NCBI GenBank assembly: GCA_003235365.1
Contig: QJWJ01000353.1
Location: 1-64,000, forward strand
Reading direction: 5' to 3'
Length of the DNA: 64,000 nucleotides
DNA from: Deltaproteobacteria bacterium
GTDB lineage: Bacteria; Myxococcota_A; Polyangia; Polyangiales; Polyangiaceae
Positions 17,454 to 25,489 of the stretch are shown here, piece by piece. A model generated the notes under the pieces. It searched no databases, was not told the origin of the DNA, and saw only the letters and a program-made list of their open reading frames with translations. How positions within the stretch are numbered: the first letter of the stretch is position 1; every line of letters starts with the position of its first letter. The position numbers and the translations under genes are program-made.

Positions 17454-17484
17454 GAATTGTCGCGGCAATCAACCGGATTGCCGC
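17454..17484 (+). repeat. Isolated terminal hairpin of the dispersed repeat
   Basis: TTGAATTGTCGCGGCAATC-AACCG-GATTGCCGC matches the 3' end of repeat copies B and C with only a few substitutions, all outside the 9-bp stem (GCGGCAATC/GATTGCCGC). It begins 7 nt after a stop codon. It may act as a transcription terminator for the converging lipoprotein and xylanase genes. Confidence 0.75.
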
Positions 17485-17551
17485 ACTGGTACTGCCTTTG
17501 CTGTCGCTCAGCCACCTGCTCGACCAAGCAGGCCGGCAACCGTGCCAAACA

Positions 17552-18901
17552 TCATCGGCCGAGGAATTCGAGGAGCCAAGTCATGGCAGGACGCTGCACC
17601 CCGTCACTGCTCATCAACCCGCTGTTGGTGACCCAGGTCGCGCCTTCGATGTATCCCCACAGCGTGATCCCAGGCACGTTGGGGTTGTCCCAGAACATCG
17701 TGAACATCGCTTCCATCACGTCGCGCTGCCGGCCATCGTCGGCGATGTTCAAATCGAACTCGGTAATGTAAACGGGCAACCCGGTCTGCGATGCAATCGC
17801 GTCGATGTAGCCCTGCACCGTGCTGGCCGAGAGGTTCGCTGCCGCATGGGTTTGCGCACCGACTGCGTCAATCGGCGCGCCAGCTGCCTTGATACGATTG
17901 ACGATGTCGATCGTGTGGTTGTTGTCGTTGGGGTTCTCGACGTTGTTGTAGTCGTTGAGGATCAGGATCGCATCGGGACAGTATTGGTCCGCCCACTTGA
18001 AGGCTTGCACGATCCAGTCGTAGCCGCTCTCGCCGTCGCCCCCCAACGCGGCGATGTACACGGGCGAAGTGTGCGGTGGCGGCTCGTTGACCACGTCGAT
18101 GATCGGCGTGTCAGGATAGCGCTCGCAGAACAGACGAATCCACTCCTCGACTTCCTCCCGCTGTTCCGTTGCTGAAAGGCCATCGAGCCAGCTCGGCTGC
18201 TGCCGACCCCAGATGAAGTTGTGGTGTTTGAAGATGATGCCGTGGGTCTGGGCGTACTCGTACATGGCATCGACGCTCGACCAATTCATCTGGTCGCGCG
18301 TGCGTTCGATGGAACCCCACTTGCCCGCGTTCTCCGCGGTGAACTGATCCCAATACAGACTGAAGTCGTCGCGAACCTCGCCGCGCGTGTCGATGTTGCC
18401 GACGAACTTGGTCCGGGGCGTGGGCCCGATCGTCCCACCGTCTTCGGCGCTCGAGACTGATGTGCCACCTGCGCCCCCTAGTCCGACGCCGAGCCCCGCG
18501 TCGGCGCCCGGGTTTGCGCCGCCGCCGGCGTCTTCTCCAACAGAATCACGTCCACCCGCGCCTGTGCCAGGCCCGTCGGGGCGAGCACCACCTACACCGG
18601 AAGAACTGGTCATGTCCCGCGTGGGCTCCGATGCCAACGGCCGAGCGCTGGTCGTGCCGATCGTGCTCGCCGCAACCGGAACGCCGCTGGGCACGCCAGC
18701 CGTGGGTTGATCCGTCGCTCGATTGGCGGTTGCGGACGCGCTCCCTGGTGTATCCGCAGCAGACGTAGTCCCGCTGATAGCTCCCGTTCCTTCGCCCGAC
18801 TGGGCCGGTGGTCCATCGCATCCGTGCGCGATGGCAGCGAGCACCAGCGGCAAGGCCAGCCTCACAGCTGCAGAGAAGCGATGATCGAGTCGGAAGGTCA
18901 C
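17552..18901 (-). CDS. GH10 endo-1,4-beta-xylanase, lipoprotein
   Basis: A 449-residue protein with signal LPLVLAAIAHGC (lipobox AHGC) and a Gly/Ser/Thr-rich linker to about residue 135. The rest is a glycoside hydrolase family 10 TIM barrel: WDQFTAENAGKWG, FIWGRQQPSW, the acid/base Glu in DVVNEP and the nucleophile Glu in VYITEFDLN, plus GITLWGYIEGATW near the end. GH10 enzymes cleave xylan internally with retention of configuration. Lipid anchoring suggests display on the cell surface. Both catalytic Glu are present, so it should be active. The catalytic domain is about 310 residues, normal for the family. Confidence 0.95.
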   Translation of the reverse strand: MTFRLDHRFSAAVRLALPLVLAAIAHGCDGPPAQSGEGTGAISGTTSAADTPGSASATANRATDQPTAGVPSGVPVAASTIGTTSARPLASEPTRDMTSSSGVGGARPDGPGTGAGGRDSVGEDAGGGANPGADAGLGVGLGGAGGTSVSSAEDGGTIGPTPRTKFVGNIDTRGEVRDDFSLYWDQFTAENAGKWGSIERTRDQMNWSSVDAMYEYAQTHGIIFKHHNFIWGRQQPSWLDGLSATEQREEVEEWIRLFCERYPDTPIIDVVNEPPPHTSPVYIAALGGDGESGYDWIVQAFKWADQYCPDAILILNDYNNVENPNDNNHTIDIVNRIKAAGAPIDAVGAQTHAAANLSASTVQGYIDAIASQTGLPVYITEFDLNIADDGRQRDVMEAMFTMFWDNPNVPGITLWGYIEGATWVTNSGLMSSDGVQRPAMTWLLEFLGR

Positions 18902-19282
18902 GACTCGTTGATGGGTTGACGTCGAGATTCTGGTGTCGTTCGGCGGAACCGGGCCGCTGGCGGCAAGCCGGGGCTCCCGACTACGAGGGAACGGCGGACC
19001 TCGATCGAGTTGTCAGAGCGGTTCACCTTCTCCCGCCCCACGTAGAATTATCCCCGGACGTGGAAGCCCAGCTCCGGGAGTCCAAGCGACCCGCATGTCT
19101 CACCAAAACCACAACAACGCGCTGACCGGCGTGAATACGGATCCCCCACAGTGGGCATTGTCTCTGACACCAGCCGTGATGGGTAACACACTGAACATCG
19201 ACAACCGCTTCCGCCGCCCTCGTCGGCCGCGCAGTGCACGACACGAAGCTGCTCAGCTCGAAGTGCGTGGCAGGGGGTCGGC
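18902..19282. other. Divergent intergenic region
   Basis: 381 nt between the xylanase (minus) and a DUF1552 gene (plus). No gene with coding character; ORF 18933..19286 is Arg/Gly/Pro-rich noise. Promoters are expected but not identified. Confidence 0.5.
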
Positions 19283-20917
19283 GTGACACCCCGTGTGAAC
19301 CGTAGGCTCTTTCTGCGCGGCTTGGGTGGAGCGTGCGTCGCAGCCCCATTCCTCAGCTCACTCGTCGAACGTGGAGTCCTAGCAGGGTCGGCAGCCCTCC
19401 CCAGGCAGCTGATCGCAATGTTCACTCATTACGGCTGCATCACTACTCGGTTCTTTCCAGCCAAGTCACACGGAGCGCTGAGCGCGGCCGATCTCGAGTC
19501 GACGACGCTGAAGCACTTGGCTCCTCACGTCGACAAGATGCTCATGCCACGCGGCATCCGTGCCATGAACGAGTGGACGACATCGCTCGCGCGAGGGCAG
19601 GGAAACGACACCTACTTGCAGGTCGTCGGTTCGTACCTCACTTGCCAACCGGTAACGCCAAATTCCGACGACCCGTTCTCCTTCCAACAGGCCACGAAGT
19701 TCAACGCCAAACCCGTCGGTCCGTCACTGGACCATGTTATCGCCGCGCAGGTCAGTCCCGATGGACTGCCGCTGTTGCTGAACGTAGGCGGGACCCGTGA
19801 CAACGCGCAAAGCGCCATCTCGTACTCCGCGGCGGAAACGCCGTTTGCGGGGATCAGCGCCCCGCTTCAGGCGTTCCAAAACCTGACGGGGTTGTCCATG
19901 AACGGTAACGCCATGTCTCCCGACAGCTTCTTGGTAGCGCGGGGCAAGAGCGTACTCGACGTGGTGCACGACGACTTGGAGACGCTCGAGCGTTTCGACA
20001 TGAGCCGCTCAGACAGAGACAAACTCGAAGCGTGGAAGGCCCTCCTGCACGAGACGACACCCGCCCTCATCCCCCAGGGCTGCGACGGCCAGGTTGCTGG
20101 TTCTCTGATGTTGACGCAAACCACCTTCGACGCGATCGCGAGCCCGCTGGGCTCAGACGTTCTGACATCGAAAGTGACCGACAGTTTGGACGGTGCAGAC
20201 GTCTACTCGAACCTCGCGGTGCTCGCGGCGGTCTGCGGTGCCAATCCGATCATCTTACTGAAGTACCCCTCGACCTACGTGTTCAACGGCCTCGACATCA
20301 CCATCGAAAGTGCCAGCTTATCCCACCGGGGGGACAATGCCGGAATGCAGGGCGACTGCTACCCTGATGCAATTGACCACATCCTGAAGATCGACGACTT
20401 CTACACGAGAAAGTACGCTCACCTGGTGTCGCTCTTGGACAGCTTCTCGGAGGGCGACGGAACCGTGCTCGACAACACAGCCGCAGTCTGGTTTCAAGAG
20501 GTGTCGGATGGTTGTGCGCGCAATCTGAACAACCTGCCAATCGTGCAGATGGGCGGCATGGGGGGCTACTTCAAGACGGGTTGGGCGGTAAACGTCGAAG
20601 ACGGCTCGGCTGACCTGACACAGGGCAACAGCGAAGCGCAGTGCACGCCCGAAACCACGACCGAATACGACGCGCTCACCCAGGAAACCGGCACCGACCC
20701 GAGCGTCGCCAACGCACCGATCAACAAGTACTACTGCAACCTGATGAATGCGCTGGGCGTACGGGCCGGATCAGATGGCTTTCCCACACGCGGAGGGCTC
20801 GCCGAGGTCACCAAGTTCGGGATGTACGACAAGACCGAAGACTTCATCGGGGGAGGCACCAACCCGCCCATGATCCACGACCCAGGCGAGTTCAGTGCGC
20901 TGAAGGCGAACACCTGA
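19283..20917 (+). CDS. DUF1552 protein, Tat-exported
   Basis: GTG start with AGGGGG five nt upstream. The N-terminus VNRRLFLRGLGGACVAAPFL is a twin-arginine signal (RRLFLRG). The 544-residue protein matches the DUF1552 family seen in planctomycetes and myxobacteria: FTHYGCITTRFFP near the start, LDHVIAAQVSPDG, and a C-terminal NKYYCNLMNALGVRAG segment. Tat export implies folding in the cytoplasm, possibly with a cofactor. DUF1552 genes are normally next to a DUF1592-type cytochrome protein; here no such partner is adjacent. It shares its family with the proteins at 34259 and 41130. The function is unknown. Confidence 0.85.
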   Translation: MTPRVNRRLFLRGLGGACVAAPFLSSLVERGVLAGSAALPRQLIAMFTHYGCITTRFFPAKSHGALSAADLESTTLKHLAPHVDKMLMPRGIRAMNEWTTSLARGQGNDTYLQVVGSYLTCQPVTPNSDDPFSFQQATKFNAKPVGPSLDHVIAAQVSPDGLPLLLNVGGTRDNAQSAISYSAAETPFAGISAPLQAFQNLTGLSMNGNAMSPDSFLVARGKSVLDVVHDDLETLERFDMSRSDRDKLEAWKALLHETTPALIPQGCDGQVAGSLMLTQTTFDAIASPLGSDVLTSKVTDSLDGADVYSNLAVLAAVCGANPIILLKYPSTYVFNGLDITIESASLSHRGDNAGMQGDCYPDAIDHILKIDDFYTRKYAHLVSLLDSFSEGDGTVLDNTAAVWFQEVSDGCARNLNNLPIVQMGGMGGYFKTGWAVNVEDGSADLTQGNSEAQCTPETTTEYDALTQETGTDPSVANAPINKYYCNLMNALGVRAGSDGFPTRGGLAEVTKFGMYDKTEDFIGGGTNPPMIHDPGEFSALKANT

Positions 20918-20973
20918 CGCCCCTCTGCGCTTGTCAACGAGAACCCGCAAGTCGGGTTTCGTCGGCCGCGTCA

Positions 20974-20990
20974 CCGACGGGAGCCGTCGG
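20974..20990 (+). terminator. Hairpin downstream of DUF1552 gene
   Basis: CCGACGG-GAG-CCGTCGG is a perfect 7-bp stem 57 nt after the stop codon; a weaker AACCCG/CGGGTT hairpin lies just before it (20942-20958). There is no strong T tract, so termination is plausible but unproven. Confidence 0.45.
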
Positions 20991-21090
20991 GACGACACCC
21001 CCCGCCAATGCGGCACAGACCTGAGCAAGCCAAGGCTCGCAGGGGGTATAGCCGCACTGTCACGAGGTGCTTCCTGTCGCAGTAGGCATG

Positions 21091-21104
21091 TTTGCAGCTG
21101 CAAA
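21091..21104. promoter_or_regulatory. 14-bp perfect palindrome upstream of Cys-rich repeat lipoprotein
   Basis: TTTGCAGCTGCAAA is a perfect palindrome 38 nt before the chosen ATG of the Cys-rich repeat lipoprotein. Its position suits an operator for a dimeric regulator. No regulator gene is adjacent. Confidence 0.4.
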
Positions 21105-21142
21105 GTGTACAAAGTTGGGACAGAGTTGGAACGTCGTCGCTC

Positions 21143-23269
21143 ATGCGCCATCTTACTTCCTACTTCTTGCTTCCAATTGCCGCGCTGGCCCTGCCGGCAC
21201 CGACGCTGCTGTCTTGTGAAAGCGGGCTGCCAGACGACTGGGGCGTGCGCCGAGACTCCGGACTGGAAGGCGAGTCCGACGAGAGTACTTCGTCGGATGA
21301 TGCGCCCACAACCTTCGTCGACGGGGGTCCACAACCCAACGGGACAGCGATGGACTCGGGCGAAGGGGGCTCGGTCTGTGGCAAGGGCACGTTCCTCCGC
21401 AACAACCGGTGCGTCGCTTGGAGGAATTGTGATCCAGGCAGCTATGTCGTCGAGGCAGGCTCCACCGAAGCCGATCGACGCTGCGCCGATTGTCCCACGG
21501 GGACGTTTACGGCCACCAGCAACGAAGCGGAATGCCAGCCTTGGTCGATCTGCCAACCCGGGCAGTACGTCAGTCAAGCGGGCACGGACGCGCGGAATCG
21601 TGCCTGCGAAAAGTGCCGCACCGGAACCTCGACAACGACCGCGAACGCAAAAGAATGTGTGGTGTTCGCGGAGTGTCCACCTGGAACGCTCGAACTCAGG
21701 AACGACGACGAAGTGGCGGTCGGATGCGAGACCTGCGAAACCGGAACGTACTGCGCGGGAGGTGACGCCGACATCGTGCCGTGCGAGGCCGGCGAATGGG
21801 ACGATGACGGCGACTCGTCGACGCCTTGTGTCGCACACACGGCATGCGAGCCAGGTACCTACCTGAAACAAAGCGGAGATCGGTTGCGCGACCAGCAATG
21901 TGCCGCTTGCACCGATGGCTACTTCAGCCAAGACGTCGACGCATCTGCTTGCCAGCAGTGGCAAGACTGCGCGGCGGGGACTTACATCGAGCTGGGGGGA
22001 ACGGCGAGCAACGACGTGGAATGCGCCGGCTGTGAATCAGGCTCGTACAGTACGAACACGAACGCCGATTCATGCACATCCGCGACGGACTGTCAGCCGG
22101 GTGAGTTCGTCAGCGACCCCGGAAATGCCACGACGGACCGCACTTGCAGTCCGTGTCCCGATGGGCAGTACAGCGCGACGGTCAACGCGGGATCGTGTTC
22201 GGATCCCGACGCTTGCCCAGCGGGCACCGTGGAAACCGCGCCCGCGACGGGCATGTCGGCGGCGGAGTGCGCCCCCTGTTCATCCGGAAGCTACTGCGCC
22301 GGTGGAACCTCAGCCGAAGCAGCATGCGCCGCCGGCACTTGGGATGACGACGGCGACCCCGCAACGCCCTGCGCGACGAAGACCGATTGCGTACCGGGTC
22401 AACGCATCGCATCCGAAGGAGATACGACGACCAACCGCAGCTGTTCGAATTGTGATTCGGACAACTACAGTACCAGCATCAACGCGCTCAGCTGTGATGA
22501 CTGGACCAACTGCAGCCCCGGTACCTATGCCTCCGTGGCAGGTTCGAGCACGAGCAACCGCGAGTGCAGCCCGTGCCCGAGCGGCCGTTACTCCAGCGGC
22601 AGCAACGCTGCCAGTTGCTCACCCTGGACGACGTGCTCAGCGCCGACGTTCTACCAGTCGACGGCGCCAAGCTCGACCAAGAACCGGGTTTGCACCGCGT
22701 GCCCGTCTGGCCAAATTTCCACCAGCGACAACGCCACCAGCTGCATCGTGCCAGTGTATCAGATGAGTGGCGGGCAAGTCGTCATGGAAGCTGAACACTT
22801 CCATGCGAAGACCGATGTTGCGACGGACTCCTGGGCGGTCGAGGATATCTCTGCAGCGTCAGGCGGCCAGGTGATGACGGTGGGTCCCGATGCGGCATCG
22901 GGCGGACAAGACTGGATCGACTACATGACGGTGGACACCTCACCGCATTTCGACTTCAACGTGAACTTCGATCGGACCGGCCAGTTCTGGGTTTTCGTCC
23001 GCGGCGATGCCGCCCCCGCAAGCCCGAGCAACGGCAACTCGTGCTGGAACTTCCTGGACAACGAGGTCTTCGGTATCCCCCACGAATTCCCCTCGACGAC
23101 GGGAACGTGGAGTTGGGTGAGCAGCGGTCCGCTCAACATCAACTCGACGGGACTGCACAAGGTGGGAATCTACGCGCGAGAAGATGGGTTTCGTGTGGAC
23201 AAGATCGTGATCAAGAACTCGCAGACCGCAATCAGCGGGGCTGGACCCGCCGAGAGCCCGCAACAGTAG
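21143..23269 (+). CDS. Cys-rich (ephrin-receptor/GCC2-GCC3-like) repeat lipoprotein with C-terminal carbohydrate-binding-like domain
   Basis: I start it at MRHLTSYFLLPIAALALPAPTLLSC (lipobox LLSC); the track version adds 17 residues. After a Ser/Asp-rich linker come about ten tandem repeats of ~45 residues with the pattern CxPGxYxxxxGxxxxxRxCxxCPxGxY, resembling the GCC2/GCC3 or ephrin-receptor-like Cys-rich motif (e.g. CPSGRYSSGSNAASC). The last ~160 residues, starting YQMSGGQVVMEAEHFHAK, look like a CBM6/35- or GH115-C-terminal-type carbohydrate-binding beta-sandwich. This suggests a disulfide-stiffened stalk presenting a sugar-binding tip on the surface. There is no catalytic domain. It fits the nearby secreted glycan-active genes. 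Confidence 0.83.
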   Translation: MRHLTSYFLLPIAALALPAPTLLSCESGLPDDWGVRRDSGLEGESDESTSSDDAPTTFVDGGPQPNGTAMDSGEGGSVCGKGTFLRNNRCVAWRNCDPGSYVVEAGSTEADRRCADCPTGTFTATSNEAECQPWSICQPGQYVSQAGTDARNRACEKCRTGTSTTTANAKECVVFAECPPGTLELRNDDEVAVGCETCETGTYCAGGDADIVPCEAGEWDDDGDSSTPCVAHTACEPGTYLKQSGDRLRDQQCAACTDGYFSQDVDASACQQWQDCAAGTYIELGGTASNDVECAGCESGSYSTNTNADSCTSATDCQPGEFVSDPGNATTDRTCSPCPDGQYSATVNAGSCSDPDACPAGTVETAPATGMSAAECAPCSSGSYCAGGTSAEAACAAGTWDDDGDPATPCATKTDCVPGQRIASEGDTTTNRSCSNCDSDNYSTSINALSCDDWTNCSPGTYASVAGSSTSNRECSPCPSGRYSSGSNAASCSPWTTCSAPTFYQSTAPSSTKNRVCTACPSGQISTSDNATSCIVPVYQMSGGQVVMEAEHFHAKTDVATDSWAVEDISAASGGQVMTVGPDAASGGQDWIDYMTVDTSPHFDFNVNFDRTGQFWVFVRGDAAPASPSNGNSCWNFLDNEVFGIPHEFPSTTGTWSWVSSGPLNINSTGLHKVGIYAREDGFRVDKIVIKNSQTAISGAGPAESPQQ

Positions 23270-23782
23270 CCAAGGCGCGCCGCGGGTCGTTCATGGTGAA
23301 CGGCCAGTGTCGTTCAACGAGACTCGGGTACGCGTCTGCGGGGGCTCATCGACGACGGTCGGTCCTTCGTCGAGGCCAGCGAACCACCGGCACCGTCCCT
23401 CGGCGCCGTGGCAACGACTCTTTGGCTAATCGGATTCGGGGGACTGGGTAATGGTTTGAGGGAGGAATCAGTTGCCGTCTCCGACGGCGACCAAGCCGTG
23501 CCTTGCCCAGCAAGAATTGGAACCACAACTTAGCGCGTCTGAGTAACACCCCAACGAGGTCCACGAGAACACTCGCCGGCCACCGAGCTGTTGCACCACC
23601 AGCGATGGCCGCAAGCAACGAACGCGTGGCAGCTTTGGCTAGCGGCCCGACGTAGATGAGCAAAGTGAGCAACATCACTGTTGGGCACGAGATCCGTTGA
23701 GACGTTTTGATCGCGTCGCCAGACTGCGCCACGTCCTCAGCTCGTCCAGCGAGACGTGCGTCGGACGACTGGAGGCGTAGTC
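23270..23782. other. Intergenic region
   Basis: 513 nt with no convincing gene on either strand. The ORF 23346..23732 (minus, 128 residues) has no RBS, signal or recognisable motif. It probably contains the promoter for the PpiC-MBOAT-HTTM operon. Confidence 0.5.
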
Positions 23783-25489
23783 ATGAAAGCCCGCAATCTT
23801 GGAATCGGGGTTGTATGCCGAACAGTGACGTCAGTTCGTCGCAGCACTGTGCTGCAGCTGGCCTTCGTGTTGCTGTGTTGTGCCTGTCGAAGTGAGAGTC
23901 TCAGCATTGGGTCCAATCCATCGCGCGAGGAGGCACCAGCGATGGGGGACAGCCCAGCGAGCACCAAACCCGTTGGGCAAGGAACTGAGCCAACGGCACC
24001 CAAGCGTCGGCTTGGCCACTTACCGCCACCATACCCGCCAGGCCGCTGGCGACTCGCGTCCAGCGACGAGCTGGAGCTCACGACGGTTTGGGCTTCCCAC
24101 ATTCTGATACGCCACACCGACGCCGAATCCAAACAAGCGCCGCTCACCCTCATGGAGTGGAGCCTCCACCGGCAGCCATCAAAGCGACCGTGGCAGCAAG
24201 CGCTCACCCTGGCCCAAGATCTGGAGCGGCGCCTGCGAGAGAAGCCAGGCGACTTCAACGAAATCGCGACCCATCACTCCGAGGATCCCGCAACGCGCGC
24301 CAACGGCGGACAGTTGGGAGCCATGTCCGCCGTCGACTTGTCGGTCTGGCCCGAAGTGCTCGACGCGTTGGCCGCCATTGAGCCTGGTGAGATCTCGAAG
24401 GTCGTCGAAACCGAGTCTGGATTCCACATCTTCCGGCGCGATCCGCCTCCGGAGTCGGAAAGTCTCGCCGGACGCCACATCGTGCTCGGACATGACGACG
24501 TACCCGGACTGCGGCTCACACATCGCACGGACCGCGCTCCTGTCGCGAGGAGCCACGATGAAGCCGCGACCTTGGCTCTCGAGCTCGTTCAACAGCTGAA
24601 CGAGGACCCGGCAAGGTTTGCTCAACTCGTCGAGGCCTATTCCGACTCGGAAGACTCCCTACGCGGGGGTGATCTCGGTGTGTGGTCCAATCAAGAACGA
24701 ACGAACTTCCGCCTCGAGCTTCTGGCCATGGCGAAATTGGACATAGCGCAGGTCTCCTCTCCCATCGAAACGCAGCTGGGTATTCAGATCCTGGTGAGGG
24801 ACCCCGCGAGTGAACGCACGGAGCTGGGGGCATCGGTTTTGAGTTTGCCCTACGCCGCGAGCGCAGCAGCTAGCGACTCACCCCTACCCAGCCTGGAGCA
24901 AGCCCAGAAGAAAGCTGAAGAGGTTCGCTCGATCTTGCTGCGAGATCCCTCACAGCTGTCAGCATTTCAACAGGCCTATTGCTGTCTGGAGGCGCAACGC
25001 TGGGCGCCGGGTCGTGCACCACCTGGCGCCCTTCCCGCTCTACAAAAGGTGGCGGTCGGACAGTTCACGCCCGTGGTCAGGACGGCATCGGCGCTGATCA
25101 TCGCGCGTCGTCTCGACTTGGCAGACGTCCCTCCGCGCCAACCAACTAGATTGACCATTCCGACTCCGCTGGGACCTCAACTCGGGCGCCTCGTGCGAAG
25201 TACACAGCCTGCGGCCCTCGCTCGATTCTGCCGAGAGTTCGCCCCTGCTGCCCAGGCTCGACTGGACCTGGGCAGTCAACTCGCCGAACCATTCGCCGAA
25301 GTGCACGCTCGGCTGGCTACCGCTTTCGAGGGGGTGCACGAACCGAGTGCCAACGAGGTGTTGATGAACGAAGCTTTCGAGCGGCTGCGCGAGCTGCTCG
25401 GCGAAGCGAGATACGCTCAGTATCGCCGCTTGTTGGACGACCGCATCGAAGCGAAAGTGTTCGGCTTGACCGCAGGAGCCATCAGGTGA
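23783..25489 (+). CDS. Parvulin-type (PpiC/SurA-like) peptidyl-prolyl isomerase lipoprotein
   Basis: Start at ATG 23783 behind GGAGG; the track start is nine codons further up. The signal ends LLCCAC (lipobox), giving a 568-residue lipoprotein. Two rotamase domains are visible. The first starts ASHILIRHTD and ends GGQLGAMSAVDL...SGFHIFRRD. The second starts GRHIVLGHDD with the GGDLGVWS and LGIQILVRD segments. The ~250-residue C-terminal part is less clear. Parvulins isomerise X-Pro bonds and chaperone exported proteins, here at a membrane. It is the first gene of a four-gene operon whose members overlap or abut, suggesting that it folds or delivers a substrate of the downstream membrane enzymes. 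Confidence 0.88.
   Translation: MKARNLGIGVVCRTVTSVRRSTVLQLAFVLLCCACRSESLSIGSNPSREEAPAMGDSPASTKPVGQGTEPTAPKRRLGHLPPPYPPGRWRLASSDELELTTVWASHILIRHTDAESKQAPLTLMEWSLHRQPSKRPWQQALTLAQDLERRLREKPGDFNEIATHHSEDPATRANGGQLGAMSAVDLSVWPEVLDALAAIEPGEISKVVETESGFHIFRRDPPPESESLAGRHIVLGHDDVPGLRLTHRTDRAPVARSHDEAATLALELVQQLNEDPARFAQLVEAYSDSEDSLRGGDLGVWSNQERTNFRLELLAMAKLDIAQVSSPIETQLGIQILVRDPASERTELGASVLSLPYAASAAASDSPLPSLEQAQKKAEEVRSILLRDPSQLSAFQQAYCCLEAQRWAPGRAPPGALPALQKVAVGQFTPVVRTASALIIARRLDLADVPPRQPTRLTIPTPLGPQLGRLVRSTQPAALARFCREFAPAAQARLDLGSQLAEPFAEVHARLATAFEGVHEPSANEVLMNEAFERLRELLGEARYAQYRRLLDDRIEAKVFGLTAGAIR

Noticed and set aside
22500-22670. Possible eukaryotic contamination suggested by ephrin-receptor-like Cys repeats
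   Set aside because: The gene has a bacterial lipoprotein signal and local codon usage; such repeats are known in surface proteins of myxobacteria and planctomycetes.
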